64,000 nt of DNA from Paraflavitalea pollutisoli (lineage in GTDB: Bacteria > Bacteroidota > Bacteroidia > Chitinophagales > Chitinophagaceae): assembly GCF_029360705.1 (NCBI RefSeq), contig NZ_JARKMX010000008.1, positions 1,425,949 through 1,489,948 on the forward strand, given 5' to 3'. The first letter of the stretch is position 1. Each line of letters begins with the position of its first letter. The notes under the pieces are model-generated. The model ran no database searches, had not been told where the DNA came from, and saw only the letters and a program-made list of their open reading frames with translations. The position numbers and the translations under genes were made by a program. Below are positions 17,255 to 27,331 of this stretch, piece after piece.

Positions 17255-19684
17255 TTATTCGCTGCGCAAGCTCTTTATCGGACTTGCGATGGCAGCGCGT
17301 ATGGACTGATAACAGATAGTTAGCAGCGCTATGACCAGGATGGCCACACCCGCCACCAGGAATACATCCCAGGTGATGGAGATGCGATAAGAATAATCCT
17401 GCAACCAACGATTCATCAACCACCACCCCAACGGTATGGCAATAAGAAAGGAAAGAATGATTAGTTTCAGGAAGTTGTTGACGAGCATCATAAAGAGCCC
17501 CGATACAGATGCGCCCAATACTTTCCGGATACTGATCTCTTTGTTGCGTTGCTCGGCCATGAAGGCTGCCAACGCAAACAACCCCAGGCAGGCTATGATG
17601 ATGGCCAACACCGCGAAACTGGTAAATACGAAGCCCGTCCGCTCCACGTCTTTGTACATCCGGGCAAAATTATCGTCCAGGAAACTATACCGGATCGGTT
17701 GATTAGGTGCAAAGCTTTTCCATACGGCTGAGATGTCAGCTATGGCTTTCTCTGCGTTACCTGGCTTCAATTTTACCGACACCACGTCTCCACCACGACC
17801 AAGCGTCAAACACAAGGGGACAATCTCCTTCTTCATGGATTCGAAGTGAAAATCTTCCATGACACCGATCACGGTAAAATGCTCCCAGCCATTGGTGATC
17901 TTTGCGCCCACGGGTTCAGCAAGGTTCAGCTTTTTCACCATAGATTGATTTATCACAGCTGCTTGTGTATCTGTTGGCATCTGGGGAGAAAAATTGCGCC
18001 CCGCAGCTATTTTGATGCCAAAGGTGGGAATATAGCTTTCGTCTACATACCATTTTTGACCGCCTACGGATGCCTCTTCCTTCGTTTTACCTTCCTTCCA
18101 GAACGGGTTACCGTCCCGTTTGGATTCGGTTGGCAAATAGCCACTCACCGAGGCATTGCTGACCAGCGGCAGTTTGATCAGCTCCTGTTTCAACGTTTGT
18201 ACTTTTTGCCCAAGTGTACCGGTTCCCTGCAACAATACCACCTGTTCTTTATCGAACCCGATTTTGGAATGCAGGATAAACTGCATTTGCCGGTAGATCA
18301 CCACGGTACCGATCAACAATACGATAGAGGTAGTAAACTGAAACACCACCAGCGTGCTGCGCAGTCCTGAGTTACGCGATCCCTTCGCCAGGTTGCCTTT
18401 CAACACCTGAATGGGTTTGAAGGCGGACAAATAGAATGACGGGTACAAACCAGCCAGCACGCCAATGAATAGAGCACCCACCACAAACAGCGGAGCCAAC
18501 CACCAGGCCCGGAATGGTATCGCCAGTTCTTTACCTGTCATCTGGTTAAACAATGGCAGCACTGCCCACGCCAGCACAAATCCCAATACGAAAGCGCACA
18601 CGCTATAGAGGATAGACTCGGTAAGGAACTGCGTAATCAGGCTGCTTCGCTGTGAACCGATCACTTTGCGCAGGCCTACCTCTTTGGCGCGGTTGGCGCT
18701 CCTGGCGGTAGATAAATTCAGGAAGTTGATACAAGCTATGAGCAGAATAAATAGAGCCACCGCTACAAACATCCATACGAAACGACTATCACCCCGCGTC
18801 TCCCAATCATAAATATCATACGACTTCAGGTGTATATCACGAAGAGGCTGCACGTACATACTGAGCTTGCCAAGCAGCTCTCCGGCATCTGACCGGCCAG
18901 ATGCCTTAAACGCCGGCAACATGTATTTAGTAAAAGTCCCTTTAATGGATTTCTCGCCAAACTGCTTTGCATCCGTTCCGGCCTTCAGTTTTACGTAGGT
19001 CGTATAGTTGCTCGCCATCCAATTGTTCTGCTCACCTTCCCACAACGACTTGCCGGCAAGGGTAAGCAGATAATCATATTGCAGGTGGGAGGTAGTGGGC
19101 CAATCCTCGATCACGCCGCCAATTTTATAAGACTGTTGCGTATTGTCATTCAGGAACATGATCTTCCCAACAGGATCCTGGCCCGGGTAATATTTATCGG
19201 CCTTGCTGCGGGTGATGACCATGGTATTCGGTTCGGTCAGCGCTTTATTACGATTGCCATACACCATGGGTAGTTGCAGCATATCCAGCAATGACTGGTC
19301 GGCATAGGCAAATCCTTCTTCAAAAGTGTTCATGGGGTTGTCTTCCCGGCGAAGCTGATTGCTACCAGCCCCGTAAAACAAAGCAGAGGGCATCACACGC
19401 GCCACCTGCTCCACCTCGGGATAGTCATCCTTCAAAGCCTCCGCATAGGGAGCTGGAAAGCTGACGCCTTTCTCTATCTTACCATTATCATTGTAGATAC
19501 CGATCATGCGGTAAATCTGGTTTCCATCCTGATAGTTGCTATCGTAGCTTAACTCATGGCGAACGAGCAAGCCAATCAATAAACAGGCAGCGATGCCAAT
19601 GGCAAAACCACCTACTTTAATGGCCGCATACATTTTTTGCCGCGACATATTCCGAAAAGCAATGCGCAGATAATGGGAAATCAT
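17255..19684 (-). CDS. MacB/FtsX-type ABC transporter permease, copy B
   Basis: An 809-residue inner-membrane protein of the eight-helix double-FtsX type common in Bacteroidota. It has an N-terminal transmembrane helix (residues about 20-42), a MacB-like periplasmic core domain, an FtsX block of three helices (near LFILLIACINFLNLSTARSA and the signature REVGLRKVIGSQRSSL in the form AKEVGLRKVIGS), a second periplasmic domain, and a final FtsX block with KEISIRKVLGASVSGL. Such permeases work with a LolD/MacB-type ATPase as mechanotransmission exporters, often for peptides or lipids. No ATPase gene is present here. It lies 52 bp downstream of a paralogous permease gene and is probably in the same operon. 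Confidence 0.9.
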   Translation of the reverse strand: MISHYLRIAFRNMSRQKMYAAIKVGGFAIGIAACLLIGLLVRHELSYDSNYQDGNQIYRMIGIYNDNGKIEKGVSFPAPYAEALKDDYPEVEQVARVMPSALFYGAGSNQLRREDNPMNTFEEGFAYADQSLLDMLQLPMVYGNRNKALTEPNTMVITRSKADKYYPGQDPVGKIMFLNDNTQQSYKIGGVIEDWPTTSHLQYDYLLTLAGKSLWEGEQNNWMASNYTTYVKLKAGTDAKQFGEKSIKGTFTKYMLPAFKASGRSDAGELLGKLSMYVQPLRDIHLKSYDIYDWETRGDSRFVWMFVAVALFILLIACINFLNLSTARSANRAKEVGLRKVIGSQRSSLITQFLTESILYSVCAFVLGFVLAWAVLPLFNQMTGKELAIPFRAWWLAPLFVVGALFIGVLAGLYPSFYLSAFKPIQVLKGNLAKGSRNSGLRSTLVVFQFTTSIVLLIGTVVIYRQMQFILHSKIGFDKEQVVLLQGTGTLGQKVQTLKQELIKLPLVSNASVSGYLPTESKRDGNPFWKEGKTKEEASVGGQKWYVDESYIPTFGIKIAAGRNFSPQMPTDTQAAVINQSMVKKLNLAEPVGAKITNGWEHFTVIGVMEDFHFESMKKEIVPLCLTLGRGGDVVSVKLKPGNAEKAIADISAVWKSFAPNQPIRYSFLDDNFARMYKDVERTGFVFTSFAVLAIIIACLGLFALAAFMAEQRNKEISIRKVLGASVSGLFMMLVNNFLKLIILSFLIAIPLGWWLMNRWLQDYSYRISITWDVFLVAGVAILVIALLTICYQSIRAAIASPIKSLRSE

Positions 19685-19736
19685 ATTAATAACGTTTATA
19701 GTTCAATGACAAAATAGTTCATGTAATGTTTCAAGA

Positions 19737-22112
19737 CTACTCGCTGCGTAAGCTCCTTACCGGATTGGCCAGCGCCGCTTTGATCGACTGAAAGCTCACC
19801 GTCAGCAACGTGATCAACAGTACCGTGCCACCGGCAACCAGGAATATCCACGGCGCGATCGAGACCCGGTACGCGAAAGCCTGCAGCCACTGGTGCATCC
19901 CCCAGCCGACCAATGGTAATGCAATCAGTGCCGCGATGAGGATCAGTACCAGGTATTCTTTCGACAACAGTACGATGATGCTATTGACAGAAGCCCCTAC
20001 GACTTTCCGGATACCGATCTCCTTCTGGCGTTTCTGTGCAGTAAAGGCAGCAAGTCCAAATAAGCCGAGACAGGCAATCAACAAAATCAGACCTGTAAAA
20101 TATTTGGACAAAGTAGCTACCCGGTTCTCCGCAGCATACATGGACTGGTACTCTTCATCGAGAAAGCGGTATTCGAAATCAAGGCCTTTGTAAAACCCGG
20201 TAAACACCCGCTGAATAGCCGCCAACGTTTGCTTCTCTGTACCCGCTTTCACTTTAACGATGATATTGGGCATGGCAGGATACACCTGAAAAAAAGCAGG
20301 CTGAATATTGGCATACAAGGATTCAAAATGGAAGTCTTTGGCGATACCAACGATCCGTTTTTCCCGATCCCAGAATTTGACCATTTTTCCGATAGGATCC
20401 TTGATGCCCATCTTTCGAATGGCCTCTTCATTGAAGATGATTTCCCGTTCGGCGCTGGCATTGCTGGAAAAATCGCGGCCCGCGACGAGTTGCATACCCA
20501 TCGTCTCCATGTATCCCTGCCCCACCTCGAGGTTGGCAAACTCGATGTTGTTGGCCGGATCTTTACCGGGCCACTGAAACCGTCCTATACCTCCGTGATC
20601 GCCGGTCAGGTTGTGGTAATAAGACGACACACTTAATACACCAGGAATATTCCTGAGGTTATTGATAAAAGTAACACCGTTGGTCATACTACCCGGTTCC
20701 TCATCCAGGGGAATAGGAAAAGACACCACATTGTCACGATGATACCCCAGGTCTTTGGATTGAATATAATTTATCTGTGCTGCAATCACCAGTACGGCGA
20801 CGATCGCCATCACCGATAAGGAAAATTGAAATACGACCAACCCTTTCCTGATCCATAGTTCTCCTGCTTTTGTGGACAGTTTCCCCTTCAGCACCGCCAC
20901 CGGACGGAATCGTGAAAGATACAACGCGGGATAGGCACCCGCCACCAAGCCGGTCAGCAGGGTTATACTGGCGACCGCCATGAACATGGAGGAACTCAGG
21001 TGCAGCGTTAGCGATTTACCGGTGATAGTATTGAAGGCCGGTAACAACAGGGCCATGAGGGCCAGGGCCAACAGCAGTGCCATGGTACTCATCAGCACCG
21101 ATTCGCTGAGGTATTGCAGCACCAGCGACGAACGGCTGGCGCCCACCACTTTCTTCACCCCCACCTCTTTCATCCGGCTGGCAGCACGCGCAGTCGACAA
21201 ATTCATGAAATTGACGCAGGCGATCAGCAGGATAAAAATGCCGATGAGGGCAAATAGTTTTACATACGAGATGCGCCCACCCGATTGTTTCCCATTCGTG
21301 TATTGGCTGTAGAGGTATTTATCGGAGAACTTCCGGACAAACAATGTTTTCTTTTCGTTTTTGTCCTTATCCAGCAACATGGCGTGGATATGTGTATTGA
21401 ACCGGTCGATATCCGTTCCCGGCTTCAGCAATACATAGGTATTGGGATCGCTGTTGCCCCATTCCATAATATGTGGGCGTTTTTCTATAAAGAGGTCAAA
21501 GCTGAATAGTACATCGAAGGGATCAGATACCTGCGGGGCGTTTTTCTCAAATACTCCCTGGATGGTATAGGTGCCATTGAATTCGTTCTGGTTCCATTCA
21601 ATGGTTTTGCCAAGAACGTCGGTCGTATGAAAAAGCTTCATCGCCAGCTCATCGGACACAGCGATATAACGTTTATCAGCAAACAGCTGGTCGGGATTGC
21701 CGGCGAGAAACCGGCCCGTAAAGAGTTTGAAATAATCTTTGCTAACAAACTGGCCACGGGCTTTCAGTTTGCTTTCATGCTGTGCTATGATGCCCTTGCT
21801 CGAAAACCAAGACGCAGGCAGCACCGTAGCAGCATACTCCACCTCAGTCAGGGTTTCGGCCAATGTACCCGCCAATAAGCCAGACGTATAGTCCATGGTA
21901 CTGACGCCATGCGGGGACTCTATGTTCTGCATCACCTGGTACAACCGCGCATCTTCCCGGTGCCCTTTATCCATCCCCATTTCGTCGGAGATCCACAAGC
22001 ATATCAGCAAGGCACAGGCTAGTCCGGAGGCCAGACCAATCAGGTTGAGCAGGGTAAACCGGCGATCTTTGAGGATGTTACGCCAGGCAAACCGAAGGTG
22101 ATGAAGGAGCAT
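19737..22112 (-). CDS. MacB/FtsX-type ABC transporter permease, copy A
   Basis: A 791-residue paralogue of the next gene on this strand with the same layout: an N-terminal helix (LNLIGLASGLACALLICLWI), a periplasmic MacB core domain, the FtsX block with FILLIACVNFMNLSTARAAS and MKEVGVKKVVGASRSSL, a second periplasmic domain, and a C-terminal block with KEIGIRKVVGASVNSI. The periplasmic domains differ strongly from those of copy B, suggesting different partners. No ABC ATPase, membrane-fusion protein or regulator gene adjoins it. Upstream lie 153 bp containing a perfect operator-like palindrome (22237-22253) and the DUF1624 gene. Confidence 0.9.
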   Translation of the reverse strand: MLLHHLRFAWRNILKDRRFTLLNLIGLASGLACALLICLWISDEMGMDKGHREDARLYQVMQNIESPHGVSTMDYTSGLLAGTLAETLTEVEYAATVLPASWFSSKGIIAQHESKLKARGQFVSKDYFKLFTGRFLAGNPDQLFADKRYIAVSDELAMKLFHTTDVLGKTIEWNQNEFNGTYTIQGVFEKNAPQVSDPFDVLFSFDLFIEKRPHIMEWGNSDPNTYVLLKPGTDIDRFNTHIHAMLLDKDKNEKKTLFVRKFSDKYLYSQYTNGKQSGGRISYVKLFALIGIFILLIACVNFMNLSTARAASRMKEVGVKKVVGASRSSLVLQYLSESVLMSTMALLLALALMALLLPAFNTITGKSLTLHLSSSMFMAVASITLLTGLVAGAYPALYLSRFRPVAVLKGKLSTKAGELWIRKGLVVFQFSLSVMAIVAVLVIAAQINYIQSKDLGYHRDNVVSFPIPLDEEPGSMTNGVTFINNLRNIPGVLSVSSYYHNLTGDHGGIGRFQWPGKDPANNIEFANLEVGQGYMETMGMQLVAGRDFSSNASAEREIIFNEEAIRKMGIKDPIGKMVKFWDREKRIVGIAKDFHFESLYANIQPAFFQVYPAMPNIIVKVKAGTEKQTLAAIQRVFTGFYKGLDFEYRFLDEEYQSMYAAENRVATLSKYFTGLILLIACLGLFGLAAFTAQKRQKEIGIRKVVGASVNSIIVLLSKEYLVLILIAALIALPLVGWGMHQWLQAFAYRVSIAPWIFLVAGGTVLLITLLTVSFQSIKAALANPVRSLRSE

Positions 22113-22236
22113 TGCGACGGGTTTGGTTACAAAAGCAGTGATGACCTGCTAACCGTACCAAAGACAATGCCTCTGTGCAGCGCATTCATAATCAGCAGAT
22201 TCGAAAACCAGCACCCGCCGTACCCTGTCCGCTTTT

Positions 22237-22253
22237 GATACAACTAGTGTATC
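22237..22253. promoter_or_regulatory. Operator-like palindrome upstream of the permease genes
   Basis: GATACAACTAGTGTATC has perfect 6-bp arms around a 5-bp centre. It lies between the DUF1624 stop and the permease start, about 80 bp upstream of a TGTCTTTG sequence that could serve as the permease -7 element on the minus strand. The spacing suits a dimeric repressor such as PadR or a similar regulator; the regulator is not identified. Confidence 0.4.
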
Positions 22254-22265
22254 GATTGTTGGAAT

Positions 22266-23489
22266 CTAGAGATAACTCAGCCACCATTGGTCTTTATGGG
22301 AACGTTTGTATCGGTCGTACCATTTGCAAAGGGGAAACAACAGGAGCACGACCAATGCCCATACGAGCCAGGTGATGCCCAGCGAGAAGCCGTAACCAGC
22401 TAATTGTTCCGAGGAACGGCCCGTCCACAACGCGTAATCCAACACCATATCCCGCCAGGAATGTCCACTGAAGCTTGTAGCGAACAAGGCGAGCAGGTGA
22501 ATCAGGTACAGGTGCAGGATATAATAAAACAGTGGAACACGACCTATGACCGAGATCTGCTGGCCCAGCCATCCGGGCTGTCGCTCCGTCCAGGCCAGGA
22601 AGAGCAAGGCAGGCCCGATGGTCATCAGCAAATACAAGAGAGAAGGTGGATATTTAACGGTATTGAGGAATGATAGCATGGTGTACACGAGCGTAGGCTG
22701 CTGGCTCCAGGGATGTCCATCACCGTATATATTAATACCGCGTATGATAATAAACAAGGCGATGGCCGAAATGCCCAACACAACGAGTAACTTTTTACGC
22801 GATTGGGCTGGATAGTCTTTCGCATAAACCTGGCCCAGGCAATAACCCAATGCCATGACACCGGCCCAGGGAATGATCGGGTAACCGACCAATACCATGA
22901 AACCGTCTACAAAAAATGCCCGTTGCTCATGCAACAGGGCCCAGCCGGACCCCTGGAGCGTATTGCCTGGTACGGTCACCCCATCGAGCAGGTTATGCCC
23001 AAAGACCATTGCCAAACCAATCGAAGCAATGGCCCAACCTGGCAAATGGATAAGGCCAGCCAGCACGATCATACTGACGCCCAATGCCCAGATCACGGTG
23101 AGGTCGACGCCTTTACCAAGGATATTGAAATACCAGGCCCAATGCACTACGGTCAGCTCCAGCAAGATGAGCCAAAGACCACGCGTCAGGAGAAAACGCG
23201 TCAGTTCTTTTTTAGTCTTCCGTTCACCGGAGATACGTGCGGATACGCCCGACAGGAGCATAAATAGCGGCGCGCAATAATGGGTAATCCAGCGGGTGAA
23301 GAACAGTGCGGGCGTAGTGGTGGCCAGATCGGTAGGATCGTTTACCAGCGCATCGGCGTGGAAATAGTCCCTGACATGGTCAAGGGCCATAATGATCATA
23401 ATAAGGCCGCGTAAAAGGTCAATAGACTCAATACGGGCGATGGCTGCTACCCTGGTGGGGGCAGCAGCCGCAATGGCGATAGGTTGCAT
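22266..23489 (-). CDS. DUF1624 / heparan-alpha-glucosaminide N-acetyltransferase-like membrane protein
   Basis: A 407-residue multi-pass inner-membrane protein of the DUF1624 family, related to acyltransferases that move acyl groups across the membrane. The opening after a short Ala-rich tail has the family signature RIESIDLLRGLIMIIMALDH, followed by DYFHADAL and FFTRWITHYCAPLFMLLSG. About ten hydrophobic segments follow, and the C-terminus is short and charged (YDRYKRSHKDQWWLSYL). The acceptor is unknown. The gene is divergent from the broken TonB-dependent receptor gene. Its upstream region holds -7-like TATATTTA (23508-23515, minus strand) and a TTTTTG 15 bp further upstream, with an operator-like repeat exactly in between. 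Confidence 0.85.
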   Translation of the reverse strand: MQPIAIAAAAPTRVAAIARIESIDLLRGLIMIIMALDHVRDYFHADALVNDPTDLATTTPALFFTRWITHYCAPLFMLLSGVSARISGERKTKKELTRFLLTRGLWLILLELTVVHWAWYFNILGKGVDLTVIWALGVSMIVLAGLIHLPGWAIASIGLAMVFGHNLLDGVTVPGNTLQGSGWALLHEQRAFFVDGFMVLVGYPIIPWAGVMALGYCLGQVYAKDYPAQSRKKLLVVLGISAIALFIIIRGINIYGDGHPWSQQPTLVYTMLSFLNTVKYPPSLLYLLMTIGPALLFLAWTERQPGWLGQQISVIGRVPLFYYILHLYLIHLLALFATSFSGHSWRDMVLDYALWTGRSSEQLAGYGFSLGITWLVWALVVLLLFPLCKWYDRYKRSHKDQWWLSYL

Positions 23490-23515
23490 GGCTATACTTT
23501 AAGGATCTAAATATA

Positions 23516-23591
23516 CAGACTTTAATTCTGCAAAAACAAAATGTTCAGAATTTTATTCTGAATCAACAGTAATATGCAGACTTTTATTCGG
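23516..23591. repeat. Three operator-like 15-bp repeats at 30-31 bp spacing
   Basis: The copies are CAGACTTTAATTCTG (23516-23530), CAGAATTTTATTCTG (23546-23560) and CAGACTTTTATTCGG (23577-23591). The second sits inside a perfect inverted repeat, TTCAGAAT-TTT-ATTCTGAA (23544-23562). Spacings of 30 and 31 bp would put the copies on the same DNA face. The first fills the spacer of the likely DUF1624 promoter. The third overlaps the first codons of the truncated receptor. Confidence 0.5.
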
Positions 23592-26124
23592 TATCGCAAC
23601 CTGACAGTACACCTTCAGCAAGACCATACTACCGATCTCCTGATCGAGCGAGTAGCCGTTACCCTGCAGGATGTAGTGATCACCGCCTCGGAATCAAAAG
23701 GCATGACCAGCGCCTCTATCATCGATCGCAAAGCGATGCAGCACCTGCAACCTTCAAGCTTTACCGACCTGCTGGAGTTGCTGCCGGGCGGAAGGGCCAT
23801 TGACCCCAACTTAACCGGCATAAACCAGATCAGGTTGCGGGAAGTCGGTATATCAGGAAACCAATACGATATTTCCTCCCTCGGTACCGCCTTCGTGATC
23901 GATGGTGCACCCGTTAATACTACTGCCGCTTTGCAGACAACCGGAAGCTATGTACTATCCAGCCCCAATTCAAGCCGCAGTGCTGTTAATAAAGGAGTGG
24001 ATATGCGTACACTGTCCACCGATCAGATCGAACGGGTAGATATCATCCGGGGTATTCCATCTGTTGAACATGGCGATCTGACCAGTGGCGTTGTTCAGAT
24101 TACCCGGAGAAAAGGCGCCTCACCATATAATGCCCGTCTGAAGAGCGATGGATTCAGCAAGCTGGTCGCGTTGGGCAAAGGGTTCTTTTTCCCGGAGAAA
24201 AACCTTTCACTCAATATTGATTTTGGCTACCTGGATGCCAAAGACGAGCCCACGAATAACTTTGAAACCTATCAACGTATCAATGGTAGCCTTCGCCTTG
24301 AAAAAGCTTGGGAACGCCGTCGGGGTACACTCAGTTGGAGCGCCAACTTGGATCTTTCCAGCAATATTGACAATGAACGGGTAGATCCGGACAATGGCTT
24401 TGCACCTGTTGACAAGTACGTAAGTCGTAGCAATAATTACACTTTTGGCGCCATCCTACGCCACACTACCAGCAATGCTACGTCGTTGGTCAGGTCGTGG
24501 GAACTGTCGGGTAACATCAGCTACACGAACTCACCGCTTGACCAAACCAAATGGGTGCAACCTTTATCTGTCGGCATTTTATTCAATGCCACCACAGCCG
24601 GAGACCATGACCTGAGTTATGCCGGCGGTGGATATGCAGCCAATCTTAAGGTAGACGATCAACCACTCAACGCCTTCTTCAAAGCCATGACCTCGCTGGA
24701 GTTTCATACGGCCGGCATCAAACACCAGGCAAAGCTGGGACTCGAAACACGGTACAGTAAAAATCTTGGCGATGGCCAGCAGTATGACCTGAACTATCCA
24801 CCCGATCCCGGAGGGATTACAGTAAGGCCAAGGGCATTCAACAGTATTCCAGCCATGCTCAACCAATCGGTGTTTGCAGAAGACATGCTCACCATGCGTT
24901 GGGGAAATCACGTTATTACAACACAAGCTGGCATCCGCGCCATGAGTTTGCTGGGGATGAACAGCCAGTATAGCCTGGCCAACAAGCCCTATATCGATCC
25001 ACGTATCAATATCCGCTGGCAATTGCCCCGCACGAGCGTGGCCGGCAAAATGCTGCTCATCACCGTCGGTGGCGGTTATGGTGTGCAAACCAAAATGCCT
25101 ACCCTCAGCCAATTGTATCCCAACGACAAGTACGACGACATTGTACAATTGAATTTTTACCACAACAACCCGGCTTACCGCCAAGCCAATGCAGTGACCT
25201 ATATCACTGATCGCCGCAACTTCGGGCTGGCACCTGCCATCAATTACAAATGGGAAGTAAACAGTGACCTGGAATGGGCGGGCAATCGCTTATCGGTCAC
25301 CTACTTTAAAGAAACCATGAGTACCGGTTTCCGGGATATCACCAACTTCCAGGTGCTTGCTTATAAACGATATGATACCAAATCGATCGGTAGACGCGGC
25401 CAACCTGACGGCCCCGCCGCAGACGAGTGACTTTACTTATACCAATCAGCGACGATATTATTCCTACTCCCTACCCTCCAATGGTAGCCGCATCAATAAA
25501 AAAGGGATTGAATACCAGCTTTCTACTAAACGTTTCAAGGGCATCAACACCCGTTTTACGATCAATGGCGCCTGGTTCAGCACCACCTACGTCAACAGCA
25601 TGACCAGCTATGCTTTGCTTTCTGGCCTGCAGGTACCCGAAGAGCAGGCAGGTCAATTCGTTGCTACGTATGACGCCGATGCAGCCTCCAACTATCTGCG
25701 CGAACAGCTGAATACCAACCTGACTATTGACAGCTACCTGCCCAAACTGGGTCTGATCATATCCACCAGCTTGCAAAATTTATGGTTTACCAGCTTGCAG
25801 GTTCCGTCAGCTGAATCGCTTCCAACAAGCTATATGGATATCAACGGAAAAGTATTTCCCTATACCAAGCAGAGTCAGCTGGATCCGGCATTAAAGCTCT
25901 TCGACAGGATGTATAATTATACTTCCTTCAGAAAAAGGACCGTACCGCTCGACCTGCAGGTGAATCTTAAAGTAACCAAAGAGTTTAAAAAGACAGCGGC
26001 CATTTCCATGTTTGTCAACAGGCTGCTGACCTATACACCCGACTACACGGCTTACGGTGTAACATTCACCCGGCAAGCTTTTATCAGTCCCTATTTTGGC
26101 ATGGAACTAAACCTGAAATTTTAA
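23574..26124 (+). pseudogene. TonB-dependent receptor, 5'-truncated and frameshifted
   Basis: Encodes most of an outer-membrane TonB-dependent receptor: the end of a carboxypeptidase-like domain, the plug (LQDVVITASESKGM, TSASIIDRKAMQHLQP, FVIDGAPVN, IERVDIIRGIPSVEHGDL), and the barrel ending in FGMELNLKF. Two lesions are visible. The 5' end lacks the signal peptide and most of the N-terminal domain: an in-frame TGA lies 15 bp upstream of the first ATG, and the DUF1624 gene begins 84 bp away. In addition the frame shifts by +1 near 25385-25400; removing one G in ATCGGTAGAC joins YKRYDTKSI to VDAANLTAPP. The second frame is open to 26124. The shift could be a sequencing error, but the missing 5' end could not. 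The downstream operon genes are intact. Confidence 0.8.
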
Positions 26125-26134
26125 CTATAGATAT

Positions 26135-27328
26135 ATGCAACTATCCAGACCACTTTTATCATTGATGGCAGCAGTCATGTTGACTGTGGGCATTGGCTGT
26201 AAGAAAGACGGCATCAAAACAACCGACGTCAGCCTGGCATTGAGCAGCCCGAGCGGCCTGCAAAGCGCCAGCACCTCCAACCTGGTATTGACGATCCGTG
26301 AGGTAAACACGAATACGACCACCACCTACAACCTGTCGAGCACAGCCTCATTAACGTTTACTGCGTCACAGGGTTCGTACGAAGTTACCCTGGAAGGTGA
26401 CATCAAATACACCGATGCAGGTGTAGAATACAGCAAAAAGATCCGGGGCTATCAAAAAGATGTGGCCATTATTGGTGACGTTATTACCCTGAGCCTGCCC
26501 TTGTTCCTGTATGACGACACAGCTGGTTTTGTGTTCAAAGAGATCTTCTTTACTGGCACACAAACGCCGGAGGGCAAAACCTACAATGGTGATAAGTATT
26601 TCATCCTGTACAACAACTCCGATGATACGCTCTATGCAGATCACCTGATCATTGCAGAAGCGGCTTTCCTGACTACAACCAAACGTGCCTATACGCCAGA
26701 TATCATGGCTGAAACATTCACTGCTGGCAGCATTGTCATGATTCCCGGAACCGGTAAACAATACCCCGTTTATCCAGGCAAGCAACTGGTTATTGCCAAC
26801 AACGCCATCAACCACAAGGAAGTCAACGCGAATTCAGTAGACCTGAGCAAGTCTGATTTCGAACTGACCTTACTTTCTACCATCAACGTCGACAACCCCC
26901 AGGTTACCGATCTGGTAAATGTGACCGGCGCCATGACCATGCACAACCGCGGTTTTAAAACGTATGTCATTGCCCGCATGCCTGCTGATCTTACCGTAGA
27001 TTCTTATAAAACAGCCAATACATACACTTATTCTTACATGAATGGAGATAAGTTGATGCCATTTACCGGCTACAAGATTCCCAATACCTGGATCCAGGAT
27101 GCGGTAAACCTGTCGGTAGCCTCTATTTACGAATGGAACCTGGTAGCACCGGCGCTCGATATGGGCTGGAGCTATTGCGGCAAGATAGATTCCGATGCCA
27201 CCCGTTTCGGGAAAGCAGTTCGTCGCAAGGTACTTTCTACCAATCCTGACGGCCGTGTGATCTTGAAAGACAACAACAACTCAACCGTAGATTTCGATGC
27301 AGAGGTAAAGCCCTCTTTAATGCCTTAA
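26135..27328 (+). CDS. DUF4876 domain lipoprotein
   Basis: A 397-residue predicted outer-membrane lipoprotein with a signal peptide and lipobox GIGC (Cys22). An N-terminal Ig-like or fimbrial-like beta domain (residues about 30-120, LVLTIREVNTNTTTTYNLSS) precedes the DUF4876 region with FKEIFFTGTQTPEGKTYNGD and KYFILYNNSDDTLYADHLII. The order TonB receptor, DUF4876 and DUF6850 is a recurring Bacteroidota arrangement. The DUF4876 protein is presumed to act as the surface partner of the receptor; the ligand is not known to me. The gene begins 10 bp after the receptor stop and ends 3 bp before the next start, so the three form one operon. Confidence 0.85.
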   Translation: MQLSRPLLSLMAAVMLTVGIGCKKDGIKTTDVSLALSSPSGLQSASTSNLVLTIREVNTNTTTTYNLSSTASLTFTASQGSYEVTLEGDIKYTDAGVEYSKKIRGYQKDVAIIGDVITLSLPLFLYDDTAGFVFKEIFFTGTQTPEGKTYNGDKYFILYNNSDDTLYADHLIIAEAAFLTTTKRAYTPDIMAETFTAGSIVMIPGTGKQYPVYPGKQLVIANNAINHKEVNANSVDLSKSDFELTLLSTINVDNPQVTDLVNVTGAMTMHNRGFKTYVIARMPADLTVDSYKTANTYTYSYMNGDKLMPFTGYKIPNTWIQDAVNLSVASIYEWNLVAPALDMGWSYCGKIDSDATRFGKAVRRKVLSTNPDGRVILKDNNNSTVDFDAEVKPSLMP

Positions 27329-27331
27329 TGA

